From Rhabditophanes sp. KR3021 (taxonomy: Eukaryota; Nematoda; Chromadorea; Rhabditida; Alloionematidae): a stretch of 64,000 bases of DNA. The notes below the pieces were generated by a model. The model made no database searches and had not been told where the DNA came from. It was given only the letters and a program-made list of their open reading frames with translations. The position numbers and the translations under genes are program-made. Positions within the stretch are counted from its first letter, which is position 1. The number at the start of each line of letters is the position of its first letter. The stretch lies in contig CAUJLY010000002.1 in assembly GCA_963281155.1 (NCBI GenBank), positions 3,906,001-3,970,000 on the forward strand, written 5' to 3'. Shown piece by piece: positions 1 to 11,175 of this stretch.

Positions 1-146
1 GGAGCCTTGATTTTATCTCTAAACTGTAGTTGCCGTTTGTATCGATGCTTCACCTTATCATTCTTATCCTTTGTATCATTTTTGTCTTTATTTTCCTTCA
101 TACTATTGAAAATGTTTCTTTGGTCCTTACTAAAAAACGAAAACAT
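1..146 (-). CDS. Partial gene, 5' end only, unknown product
   Basis: A minus-strand frame opens with ATG at 146-144 and stays open to the left edge, giving at least 48 residues beginning MFSFFSKDQRNIFNSMKE and rich in Lys, Asp and Asn. No domain is recognisable in this short charged stretch. It could be the first exon of a gene lying to the left of the window or a chance open frame in AT-rich DNA. No function is proposed. Confidence 0.3.
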   Translation of the reverse strand, partial: MFSFFSKDQRNIFNSMKENKDKNDTKDKNDKVKHRYKRQLQFRDKIKA

Positions 147-945
147 TATAGAGGAATAAAAATGCGTTAAGTAAACGTAAAATAACTTGTAGAATAACAG
201 GATAATATAATGTGGTACTAAACTAATTTGTGCATGACTACCTTAAATTTCCATGTTTTGTGAACCATAATTTTAGCTTTAACTTTCTTTTTTCTTTCAT
301 AAATATTTGGAATAAGTAAACACAATTTCTTGTGAATAAAATATCTGGCACAATTGATATACTTTTACCTTAAATTCGGTAAATTGGCAAGTTTCTTTAA
401 ATCCAGCAGTATTTGATAAAGTGTGTATGAAGACGCCACAAATTTAGAAAAGCAGAAAATGTGAGAATGGAAAATATTGTTATAATAACGGTAATAACCA
501 ATCTTTGAATTTTTTGCACTTATTAATGAATGCTACATTATTTCAGAACATATTATTTTTTCAATTGTTCTTGGAAAAAATGTAATACTCATATAAGTTA
601 TTAAATCCTTTCTTGCAAGTGTAATAATCATATAAATACTTAAACCTTTTTTGAAGTGTAGTTTCCTCGTTAATAATTAAAAAGTTGGCCTTTCAATTTT
701 TAAATAATCGAGACAGACTTAATGCACGCTTTTTTGGTAATCCTTACACTGCTAGTTATATCTAGTTGAACTTATTAAGATTTACAAAGTACCGATTTGA
801 ACTTGGTGATACAAAAATATTAATTAACTAAATATTTATTTATCTTTATTTACAGAAAGCATTTTGGTATTTATAGTTTACCAAATAATTCGTATAAGAT
901 AATGTGTTAATGCCAATATTATATATTACTTCGAATAATTAGTTA
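147..945. other. Intergenic, no gene seen
   Basis: AT-rich sequence between the partial gene and the kinase relic. I see no sustained open frame, splice pattern or RNA gene. Confidence 0.6.
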
Positions 946-1639
946 TCATTCCCAATCAAGAGGGCCGTTTAGATTTATTGAATCATCCATTTTAGACATC
1001 ATTTCCAACATTTCTAATATAATAGTAATCTACTTTGTCAGGATAAGCTAGCACATCAATGTATTCTAAAGTCTTACCAAAGTCTTTTGCTAATTTAAAT
1101 GGGGAAAAAAGAGTGCTACAATTTTGCCTTACTGCTTTTTTGGCTAAAAATACTTCTTCACGATCTTGTACTTTTTTCCGATATTAGTTCAGCGACCATG
1201 TAAATCCATGATTCTATATCATCCTTTCTTCCTAATTCGACGCCGCCATGGCTATTCAAAGAACTGTATTTCAAAGTGCCTTTAAAGTGACACTTCTATT
1301 TGATTTCTTTGCTCGATCAATCAACTTCACAAAATGCGTTGGACTTCCTTTATCCGAATTAACTAATTTTAAAATGGCTATCTCCATTTCGAGTTTGGGA
1401 TGAAGACGAGTGGGTAATTTTTTTCACATTTCATAGTGTAAGAATGCTTAGGATTCATTAGGTCGTGCACTTTGAAGACCATGCCATAGGCGCCTTAAGT
1501 AAAGTAAATGTAGTGCCCACAAACTTCTTTCCTACATTTACGCCAAAAGCTTTATTACCTTGTAACGAGACCGTTTTGTGGTAATTGTTTCTCCAGCGCG
1601 AATTTCATCAAAATTTCCTAATTCAGCTTCAGTACTCAT
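946..1639 (-). pseudogene. Decayed CK1/TTBK-like protein kinase
   Basis: Read on the minus strand, the stretch recovers pieces of a tau-tubulin-kinase-like kinase in order. First is an N-terminus ending RSRYKVIKLL, then the glycine-loop region GAYGMVFKVHDLMNPKHS with MKCE. Next come LEMEIAILKLVNSDKGSPTH and FVKLID, then GTLKYSSLNSHGGVELGRKD with DIESW, and finally IDVLAYPDKVDYYYI ending DWE-stop at 948-946. The pieces lie in different frames. The interval that should carry the catalytic HRD and DFG motifs is missing between FVKLIDRAKKSN and GTLKY, where the two flanks are almost directly joined. Frameshifts and the loss of the catalytic core make this a pseudogene. Large CK1/TTBK-like families are typical of nematodes. 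Confidence 0.85.
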
Positions 1640-2527
1640 TGAGAATATGTATAAACTGACTAATTTAATCCAATTATTGGCCTTAAATATTATTTTCAAT
1701 GATGCTATTTTAGCGTTTAAAATATTCAAATTTAAAACTTAATCAGCATATTAATTTTAATGTATGATAGTTGGATGAAATTTTGTATGAAGTGTATTTT
1801 AATTTTCCCTTCAGATATGATCATTCATATAACCACCAACATTTACGTTTTAATTATTCATTAGAACGCTATTGTGTGTAACTGTAAAAAGTAGACTCTT
1901 TTTGCTATTAATATGATTTCTTGATAAAGCAATGAGTCGTTCGTTTAAATTTGTCTGGTTCTTATAAGTTTCTATACTTAATTACATGTAATAATACTTA
2001 CTATTTAGATGCGCTTTATTAAATAATTTTCCCGACTTTTTTTAATATATTATTGCATGTCAATATTACCAAAAAATGATTTACCTTTTATGCTTATTTA
2101 CTCTCAAATACAGATGTTTTTTAAGTTTATTACTAGACACCTACATATTTAAAGTGCAAACTAAGTAAGTGTAGCATCACCTTGAATGACTAAATAACGA
2201 AGAGTAGTGGTAAATTTTTACTTTATAAAAAAGCACAACCAACCGATTACTAGTACTCATACAATTTGATTTCTGCTAAAACGATATACCAGATTGGTTT
2301 TTTTTGCCTATGCCTAAACACACATCTCCTCTTTATTATACCTCCCTCGCACACATGCATTGTAAATTTAAAAAAAGTCCCCTTATTCTAAATACGTACA
2401 AAACTATTCATCGATACTGTGACTATAGTATGTAACTGTTTCTAACGATCTTTTGGTTTACTCATACCACCGTCATCATTCCGCTCACTTCATTGCTTGC
2501 TGATTTTTGTTTTTGTTTAGAATCAAA
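1640..2527. promoter_or_regulatory. Intergenic, upstream region of the Ca2+ ATPase gene
   Basis: AT-rich, no coding signal. Just before the next ATG the sequence gtttttgtttag (ends 2520) looks like a trans-splice acceptor, placing the mature 5' end 8 nt before the start codon. No TATA element is evident. Confidence 0.45.
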
Positions 2528-5500
2528 ATGGAATCTGATGATAATTTCCAGATTGATGTGAAAAAGTTAGAATCACTTATGTTCCAACGTAAAAAGGACA
2601 TGAAAGACGCCATAGATTCAACTTATGGTGGTGTCGATAGCTTAATTAAGCTTTTAAAATCATCTCAGGAAGCTGGTATTGCTTCAAACAATGCTGCCGT
2701 GAGATCAAAATTATTTGGTAGGAATGTTATCGAAGTTGAGAAACCTAAAACGTTCTTCAAGCATGTCTTGGATGCAGCTTGTGACAAAATCCTAATCTTA
2801 TTGATGTGCGCCGCTATTTTTTCATTGCTTTTATCATTCTTCTCAAATGTTAATGGTAAGAATATAAATGTCTATTTTTTTTGTTAATTTTTGATCTTAT
2901 AGAAGCAGATAACAATGAACCTAGTGAGTCATGGATTGAAGGAGTTGCAATTTTGCTGTCTGTTTTCATAGTCATTATTGTCACTGCCACCAATGATTAT
3001 AGTAAGGAGAAAAAGTTTCGTGGGCTACAGAAGAAAGTTAACGACGACGTTAAGGTGTGTGTAATTCGAGACTCGAATTTATGCCAAATTCATATTGCTG
3101 ATTTGGTGGTTGGAGACGTTGTTCAAGTAAAGTATGGAGATCTAATTCCAGCTGATGGATGTCTTCTTGCTTGCAATGATTTGAAAGTTGATGAGAGTAT
3201 GATGACTGGCGAATCTGATCATGTTAGGAAATCCCTAGAAAATGATTTAGTCATGTTCGGCGGAAGTACAATCATGGAAGGGAGTGGGAAAATGTTGGTA
3301 TTATGTGTTGGAATGCACTCTCAAAATGGTCTCATTACAAAACTCCTCAAGAACAAACTTGAACCTTCGAAGGTAGTTAAAAATAATGATTCTGTAACAA
3401 GTAATGAGGAAGTTACCAACTCAGATCAAACTATCTTACAAAGAAAACTTAGCGGGCTTACAAATATGATAGGATATTTTGGACTCGTCTCTGGATTTGT
3501 ATTGGTATTTGCCTTAATAGGCAAATATATTCTCGTCAATTTTATTTTTGCAGACAACGACTTAGATGGAAACATCTTTAGCGTGATCACAAATATTGTC
3601 ATTTTAGGTATTACTGTGGTTGTCGTAGCGATCCCCGAGGGTTTACCGTTAGCAGTCACCATTTCTCTGGCTTACTCTGTAATGCAAATGACCAAAGACA
3701 ATAATCTGGTTAGACACTTGGCTGCTTGCGAAACAATGGGAAATGCCACAGCCATCTGCAGTGACAAAACTGGCACAATTACTGAAAACAAAATGAAAGC
3801 CATGCAGTGTTGCTTCAATCAACAATTCACTACTGCTCTTCCAACTTATGAGAGCATGTACAAAGTTACCAGAGATCTGATTGTTGAGGGAATTTCAGTT
3901 AATAGTGCATACACCTCTCAGATCAAGAAAGAGAAGGATGGTGTTGACGTTCAATTGGGAAATAAAACGGAGTGTGCTTTGTTAGGCTTTGTAGTTGATA
4001 TTGGTAAAAGTTATCAAGAAATTAGGAATGCCTTTCCCGAAGATCAATTAGTAAAGGTTTATACCTTTAATTCGACAAGAAAGGCCATGATGACTGTCAT
4101 TAATCTCCCCAATGGATTAGGGTATCGTGTTTATGCCAAGGGAGCTTCCGAAATCATTCTAACTAGATGTTCCTATTATTTGGTTAAAGATGATGAGGTT
4201 CAATGTTTGAGAGGAGAAGAGATGAAATATTTATCAAATGAAGTGATTCCATCGATGACTGATGATGGACTTCGTACAATTGGATTAGCCTACAAGGATT
4301 ACCTTTACAAAGATGCCAAAGAAAGTGAGTATTTGATTGATGGTGAAATTGACTGGGAAGATGAAGTGGCAATTCGTGAAGGGATGACTTTTATTGGTGT
4401 TATTGGGATTCAGGATCCAATTAGAAGAGGAGTAGCGGAGGCCATTTCGAAGTGTCAAAATGCCGGAATTACTGTTAGAATGGTGACTGGGGATAATGTG
4501 GGTACCGCAAGAACAATTGCCGTTCAGTGTGGAATTATGAAGAAAGACGATGATTATCTCGTTATTGAGAGCAAAGAGTTCAACAGGAGAATTAAGGATA
4601 GTGAGGGAAATATATGCCAAGAGAAACTTGACCAACTTTGGCCTAGATTGCGTGTATTGGCTCGCGCTGAACCCACTGATAAGTATGTTTTGGTTAGAGG
4701 AATGATTGAATCAAAGAGTGGAGGAACGAGAGAAGTAGTGGCTGTTACGGGAGATGGAACTAATGATGCCCCTGCGTTGAAGAAGGCTGATATTGGATTT
4801 GCAATGGGAATTGCAGGAACAGATGTAGCTAAAGAGGCTTCGGACATTATTATCACAGATGACAATTTTGCATCCTTGGTCAAAGCAGTTATTTGGGGGA
4901 AGAAATGTTTATGACTCCATCTCCAAGTTTGTTCAATTTCAATTAACTGTCAATGTCGTCGCCATAACCATCACAATCTTCGGATCCATCATCTTACCAG
5001 AAAGTCCACTTAAGGCCGTTCAAATGTTATGGGTTAATTTGATTATGGACACTTTTGCAGCACTCGCCTTGGCCACAGAAAAGCCCGTTTCTTCTCTCTT
5101 AAATCGTAAGCCATATGGTAGAAATGCCCCTTTGGTCACGCCACTAATGCTTAAGAATATTGTTGGACAAGCGATTTACCAAATTAGTGTCTTACTGATT
5201 GCTTTGTATTACGATGAATTTTTATTCAACTATCAATTGATACCAAGTGTCCATTCTTCCGTACAACACATGACTTGTATCTTCAACACTTTTGTCATGA
5301 TGACTATTTTCAATGAAATTAACTCTCGGAAGATTCATGGAGAGAGAAATGTTTTCAAGGGAATCTTTTCCAATGTATTGTTCCCTGTCATTATTGTTGG
5401 AACTTTTGGGGCTCAATTTCTTATTGTCACGTTTGGAGGGAAATGGTTTATGGTGAAGGATTTGACACTGCGCCAATGGGGAGTCTGCGTTGGGTTTGGT

Positions 5501-5848
5501 GTTGGAAGTCTTGTTTGGCAGCAAATCTTAATCTCCATTCCAACTATTAAGTCTGACCCAAATATAAAGAGAGTGGTAGTTGGAAAAAGCACTGTTCCTG
5601 AACATGAACCAATGATTCAAATGGCAACAGTTGATACGGAGGCTCAAGTAACAACGACTGAAGAAGAAACTATGATGAGTCCTTTGATGAGGCTACGACT
5701 CCATGCCTTTGAAGTAAGAAATCAGTTGCGTGTCATCAGAGCTTTTCGAAGTGATGTTCTTAATAATCAATCTAGTTCCGGTCGTTCAATTGGTGAGCGA
5801 ATAGAAGTATTAGAACGTGCTCGTTGCAATTCTGAAAATTCGCTATAA
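2528..5848 (+). CDS. Plasma-membrane Ca2+-transporting ATPase (PMCA, P2B type)
   Basis: Exports Ca2+ from the cytosol across the plasma membrane using ATP. Exons are 2528-2855 and 2903-5848 (intron 2856-2902), about 1090 residues, close to family size. Visible motifs are IPADG and MTGES (actuator), VAIPEGLPLAVT (TM4), the phosphorylation site CSDKTGT (Asp397 at 3763), MVTGDN, and the hinge VTGDGTNDAPALKKADIGFAMG. The C-terminus has NQLRVIRAFRS (about residues 1048-1060), matching the start of the calmodulin-binding autoinhibitor of PMCAs, which rules out SERCA. One extra G in the G5 run 4895-4899 breaks the frame inside the conserved W-G-R-N-V-Y-D-S stretch. Frame is restored if one G is removed, so this is probably a sequence error. 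Only one intron in 3.3 kb is notable. ATG chosen because a trans-splice-like acceptor lies 8 nt upstream. Confidence 0.93.
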
Positions 5849-6079
5849 TTTAATAAGTATTTGAAAATTGTCTTTAGCTATTCAAATTCGTAAACAAAAT
5901 TATGATTAACATAGAAGTTACGAAATTGTTTCTAAAGCCTGTTTTTAATATAGTTTAAGAATTATAATTAATAGTTTATAAATCGTCGTAATAATTTTAA
6001 AAAGACTAGGGAAACAAAGTTGTCTTTAAGCATTTATTTAATAATAACTTAATTAATATTATTTGTGATAATAAAATAT

Positions 6080-6877
6080 TTAAAAATGATTAAAAATGGA
6101 CATATTACGTTGAAAATCTATTTGCAAGGGATATTGATAGTAGAATGGGATATTATTTGCGAACGTGTCCCAATTGAATGATTTTGAAACTTCATTAGCA
6201 CGATTCTTTTGTAAGCATTCCATGAACCATATTTTAGGATCTTCATCGTTCAAGTGGTTTGCAATGTATGGGTGTGCTAGAACATGTTCTGACGATTCAG
6301 AAAGAGGGTAAGGATTTCTCTTGACCACCGACAAATTCTTCCAACAACCGAAAGTGAAGTGCTTCTTATTTTTTTGGAAGACTTTGTCTAAAAATCGGTC
6401 ACCAGTAAGATTGTCAATATACTCGTTGTCTTCAGGGATAGATTTTCTGTTTAAGGGAAATCTTTGCCAGCCTTCGTGATCTTCCTCATATCTACTTTCC
6501 ATGATGTGAGGATGTACTAACCACTTGGATAGTTCGTCAATAATCTTCGTCTTAACAATACTTGCTTTAGCAGTCTTGTGTAAATCATCTGAATTGCTCT
6601 CCTCCTTCGTGTCATCATTTAATTCCGCAGTTCCATGTAAATCATCCAAATTACTTTCCTTCTTTAAATCAATATGTAAGAAGAATGTTTCATATAAATC
6701 ATCCAAATCGCTTTCCTCACTGGCATCAATGCGTATTTTAGCTGTTGGGTGTAAATCATCAAAATTGCTCTCCTCTTCTGTATCATCGATCAGACTGTCG
6801 TAACTTGCACTGCCACTAATATGATTGTTAATACCTTTGCTAATATCAATACTGATTTCTTGAGTGTTGAGCAGCAT
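6080..6877 (-). CDS. Unknown acidic protein with tandem EES-x-DDL repeats
   Basis: Single-exon frame of 265 residues. Residues about 25-110 hold four imperfect tandem units of about 20-23 residues built on EESNxDDLHxTA (EESNFDDLHPTA, EESDLDDLYETF, KESNLDDLHGTA, EESNSDDLHKTA). The second half is not repetitive and is rich in aromatic residues (WLVHPHI, GWQRFPLN, FTFGCWKN, IPFYYQYP). There is no signal peptide or membrane segment. I recognise no domain. The stop of the SNF2 gene lies 310 nt upstream on the same strand, so co-transcription is possible but no clear intercistronic trans-splice signal was seen. The repeat and the conserved-looking tail favour a real protein over chance. Confidence 0.6.
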   Translation of the reverse strand: MLLNTQEISIDISKGINNHISGSASYDSLIDDTEEESNFDDLHPTAKIRIDASEESDLDDLYETFFLHIDLKKESNLDDLHGTAELNDDTKEESNSDDLHKTAKASIVKTKIIDELSKWLVHPHIMESRYEEDHEGWQRFPLNRKSIPEDNEYIDNLTGDRFLDKVFQKNKKHFTFGCWKNLSVVKRNPYPLSESSEHVLAHPYIANHLNDEDPKIWFMECLQKNRANEVSKSFNWDTFANNIPFYYQYPLQIDFQRNMSIFNHF

Positions 6878-7187
6878 CTTTCCAATAGTTTACAAAGCAA
6901 ACAGATAAATATTCTGAACCAAACTATAATTTAATAATGTGAAAATTGTCTAAAATAGGTTTGCTTTAAAGGTGAATGAGGATGATACTCCAAAGAATAA
7001 TCAAGATGTCCTTGTGAGAAATAGACTGTTGGTCCAAAATGTATGTTAAGATTGATTTTGAATGTAAAATATCATGTTGTACGCGTTTTAATACTAGTTT
7101 TATTACTAAAAATATCATCAATAGTTTACAATAAATACGCTCAAATAACAAAGTATATTACAATTAAAAGGAAATGTGAAAGAAAAA
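6878..7187. other. Spacer between two minus-strand genes
   Basis: 310 nt, AT-rich. It would hold the 3' UTR of the SNF2 gene and the promoter or intercistronic region of the repeat protein. No further feature seen. Confidence 0.5.
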
Positions 7188-10077
7188 TTAAACTTGGAAG
7201 AGGAATGCTAAATCTTGTCTACTTAGTTTGGCAGCTTTGAAGTTGGCGGCACCTTCTAAGACCCCTTTGGCCATTTCAAGTTTCTTTTTTTGAAGCACTC
7301 TGATTTGGTCTTCAATGGTGTTTTCGATAGCAAATTTATAAATGCTGACTGGTCGATCTTGGCCAAAACGATGAAGACGTCCGCGGCATTGTGCCTCGAC
7401 TTGTGGGTTCCATGAACTATCGATGAGAAACATATGGGAGGCGGTTGCAAGGTTTAACCCAGTTCCACCGGCGGTTAAAGCCAAAAGCAAGACTCTTGTG
7501 CTATTGCTCCTATCATTGAAACTTTCTTGGGCGACATCCCGATCTCTTTGCTTCACTTTCCCAGTAATTGAGTAGTAGGCAATTCCTCTTTCATTGAGTT
7601 GAAATTCTACCAAGGCGAGCATCCCCGTCCATTGGGAAACAATAATGCATTTATCATCACCGTCTTCAAGAACCTTCTCTAACTTTTCCAGCAAAGCTAC
7701 TATCTTCGTACTTTTAAACTCCCTTTCGAAAATTTCTTCATGTGATGGAGGATTCTCTTCTTTGATAGAAGCAGCATCTATGGTAGGAACATCATCATTG
7801 TCTGAGCAAGACTCATCTTTGATAGGGGGAATATCATGGGGACATTCTTCTTTGATAAGAAGCAGGGAGTCGTCTTTTTGTATGATAGCGAGATCGTCAT
7901 TGTCTGAGGAGGCTTCTTCTTTCATAATAAAGCCTTCTTTTTTGATAGAAAGATCATCTTCATCGCTTTCACTCCAATAGCTTTTTTTCTTAATTTTGGT
8001 TTGATTGGAGGTTCATCTTGTTCGCTATCACTCCAGTGATTTATTTTTGAGGAGATTTTTTTAATGGAATAGTCTTCATCATCGCTGTCACTCCATCTCC
8101 CTGCTTTCCCGAATTTTGTTGCTTTTCCACATTTAGTAGGTTTTCTTGATTTTGGCTGAATTGAATAATCGTCACTTTCACTTCCAATACTTTCTTCAGC
8201 ATCGCTATCCCAATCACTTTTGAGCTGTTTCTTTTCAGTCGTGACACCATTTTCTTGATCAAAAGCATCAATATCAACAGCATCACGAGTCAAGAAGAAA
8301 TGATTTGTGGCCTGCCGCAAACGGAGTAGGAGTACGAGCATGAAAGACATAGTTTGAAAATTATCGCCCTTAGTCTTTTCAATTTTGTCCATAATTAAGA
8401 ATGGGTTTTTGACTCCAATAGCATCCTCGTATTTCCCAACAAAGTCTTCATTTCGCTCCAAAAAACTTTTGACAGTCGCTCTAGAGGCCTCAAACATGTG
8501 GTCGTAGATTTTTCTTTCTACCGGACTGAAGGGCAATGTGATTTCTTCGTAAACAATAGGTGGGAGATCTATGATTGGTTTACCAGTAAGTTTGCACTTC
8601 TCGCTTTTTGTACGACGCAGCAAAACAGCCTTGACAATAGCATTCAAACGGGCAGTTCCTTCATTAGAATATCTGGTGGCAATGAATTCTTTAAAAGCAG
8701 CCTCCTCACTCAAGGGGTTTAGGCGCATGAATCTGAACAATGAAAACATATCCATTAATTCATTGTGCATTGGAGTTCCACTCAAGCAGATTCTTGAAAT
8801 AGCAGATAACTTGCAGCATGCGCGAGAGATAATAGTCTTTCTGTTTCTGATATTGTGGGCTTCATCCAGAACGATTCGATTGAAACAGAGACCAGAAAGA
8901 ATACTGGGACCTTTGTTCTTTAGTTTCTTTGGTTTCTTAGGCTTTTTGGAGTTTCCATTAGATCTCTTTTTGGCAATTGGCTCCCCATTCTCATCAAGCT
9001 CATCCGCATCAGCCAAATCAGCAAGTTCGCTAGTAACAGTGCTGTAGCTAGTAATGACCACGTCATGTCTGCCTAATTCGTCTGGATCATCTGTTCGCGA
9101 GGCGCCATGGTAAATGTAAACTGTTAAAAAATTGTCCCTGACAAACTTTTCAATTTCTAATTGCCACTGATTCATCAATGAGCTTGGAACTACAATCAAA
9201 GTGGTGTCAATTGGAATGAGTGACCTCGAACGAGCATTTCTGTCCTTGAAGTCGAGAAGTTCCGCGAGCGAGTTTTTGTTCAACTTTTGGTGGACTATAA
9301 GCGCTATAATGTCCAAACTCTTGCCCAATCCCATCTCGTCACCAAGTATCATTGACCCCAAATCAGCCTCCTTCTTAACGAGCCAATGCAGCGCAATCTT
9401 TTGATGGTGTTTCAAAGGATACTCTTTCTTAATCATCTCGGGTGTTTCGAGAATTGCATCCTCAGAAGCTTGCTCGGTGAAATAGACCATGGTCTCCATA
9501 AGACGGTTCACCTTAGAATGAGCCAAGTTTCGCCTTTCATCAGTCATTTTGCCCCCAAAAAGTCTTACTGGCTTTTCCAAAGAAACTAACTCCCCCACTC
9601 GAACATAATCTAAGCGAATGTAATTTCTGGTACGATTATAGATCTTGGCAGATTGAGTATTAGCTTTAGGCTTGGCACGACCACCATCCTTCAAAGACTT
9701 ATGAGCAGCAGACGAGATTTCAATTAAACGAGCAAATGGATCATCAACAGCGCCAGACCTTGGTCTTGCTTGCTTCTTAACTTTGGGTGCTTTTTTCATT
9801 GATCCCTTGACTATTCTTGATGCTTCTGTTACTTTTAAAGCGTTGGGTTTAGTGCCAGATTGTTTTGATAAAAAGGCCACAGGTTTTTCTGGATTTTCTT
9901 TTTCTTCATAACTGACGACATTTTCAATAAGGCGAGGATGCTTGATTGAATTCTATAAAAAGTTAATATAGGAGAAAAGCGATGAAGTAAACTTACATCT
10001 GTTTTGTTAGCTTCATTATTATTCTGCCGATTAGATAAAGGCGGAGATGATGCCTTTCTTTTCAAAGGGTTGCTCAT
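7188..10077 (-). CDS. TTF2: SNF2-family ATPase, TTF2/lodestar-like
   Basis: Double-stranded-DNA translocase of the Rad5/16-type SNF2 group. In TTF2/lodestar proteins this activity strips RNA polymerase II from DNA, notably at mitosis. Exons are 10077-9997 and 9952-7188, joined in phase (KTD|NSIKHP), about 948 residues. Motif I is LGDEMGLGKS (about residue 232), Ia is LIVVPSSLMNQW, II is DEAH (about 390), III is LSGTPMHNEL, V is TAGGTGLNL (about 854) and VI is QCRGRLHRFGQ. A long acidic linker between the two ATPase lobes carries repeated WSDSD/WSESDEDD units. Here one A is missing from the A7 run (minus strand, 7982-7988): the upstream frame stops at 7922 and the downstream frame continues as SYWSESDEDD. 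Restoring one base closes a full-length protein. Subfamily assignment rests on my recall of TTF2 sequence, so the exact orthology is less sure than the SNF2 call. Confidence 0.88.
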
Positions 10078-11175
10078 AACTACAGGTGTAGAAGCAACTA
10101 ACTAAGGTTAATGCAAAGTTCTTTACCGAAAAATTCGAACCGCAATATTAACGGCACCAAATTAAAGAATGAATTACTGATGACAAAATACGACTTAAAT
10201 AATAAAACTTGCTGGTAGAGCGGGAAAATGAATGAGTCTCTAGTTAAATGAAAAATAAAAAGTTTTCCATTTGAGAAACCGACGATGCCGCATCAAAACG
10301 ATGGTACCGTGGATAAGCGTGTCAATTCGAGGAAAGTCGTTCAATTATAGTGAAATTAATTTTTTCTTAGCAGGAAAATATACTACAATGACTTGACTGA
10401 TTTTGAATGCAAAATTAAGTAATATAAAATAAAACAAAACAAAATTATGTATAAGCTTACTTATATCTAAATTTTATATCATAAACTTATTGTAATAAAA
10501 GATAGAATTTATAGTCCAAATTAATCAGCATTTGTTTTTATTCAGGACAAGTAAATTCTCAGCTTCTTTGGCAAGAAAATGTGCTTTCATATTGCAAAAA
10601 CATTCAGTTCCAATATTGATAATTTTCGGGCAAAATTAATTATTAAATTCAAAGAAAATAACCCTCTTACCATCAATGGCCCATGACACATTTTTGATCG
10701 AGATTTATGAATCATACAAATTTTTGTATTTCTCAATGCTTGTAAATTGACATTTGTTTGCTGGTATACTAATACATTTCCAAACATTATTTTAAAGATC
10801 AAAACCTCATTTTACGTAAGTTTAAAACATATGCTCTTTTCAAGGTAGTATCTTGATAGAGTGCAAAAGAGAGATGATTCTTTGTTTGATACCAATTTAA
10901 CTGAGAGGTTAACGTAAAAGACTCTCCTCATTAAATGATTAAAAAAAGATCGGTACACCAAGTGTAAAAGTGCATGTAGCAATCTTTGACACATTTGCAC
11001 CATGCCCTCTCTTTGTCTAAAATCGTGCAAATCAAGAAATAATGGTTGCTACGTTTTTTTCCTAAGACAAAAACTCATTTAACTCATAGCTCTTTTCTCT
11101 CTCTTACTATTTTAAATATTTTATTTGTGATGATAACTAATGTTTTTTACTACTTATAGAAATTGAACTGGTATT
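10078..11175. other. Intergenic between divergent genes
   Basis: About 1.1 kb separates the SNF2 gene (-) and the eEF2 kinase gene (+). Short frames occur on both strands but none shows domain character or splice logic. It should hold both promoters. A tttaaatattttatttgtgatgata stretch precedes the eEF2K start, without a clear acceptor. Confidence 0.5.

Noticed and set aside
4184..4883. Long antisense frames across the ATPase gene
   Set aside because: Shadows of the strongly conserved coding strand; no independent domain.
4895..4899. Programmed frameshifting in the Ca2+ ATPase
   Set aside because: A G5 run is not a known slippery site for this family and P-type ATPases do not need it; homopolymer miscount is simpler.
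10587..11030. Two minus-strand open frames of about 70 codons between the SNF2 and eEF2K genes
   Set aside because: No domain, no splice consistency, composition like random AT-rich DNA.
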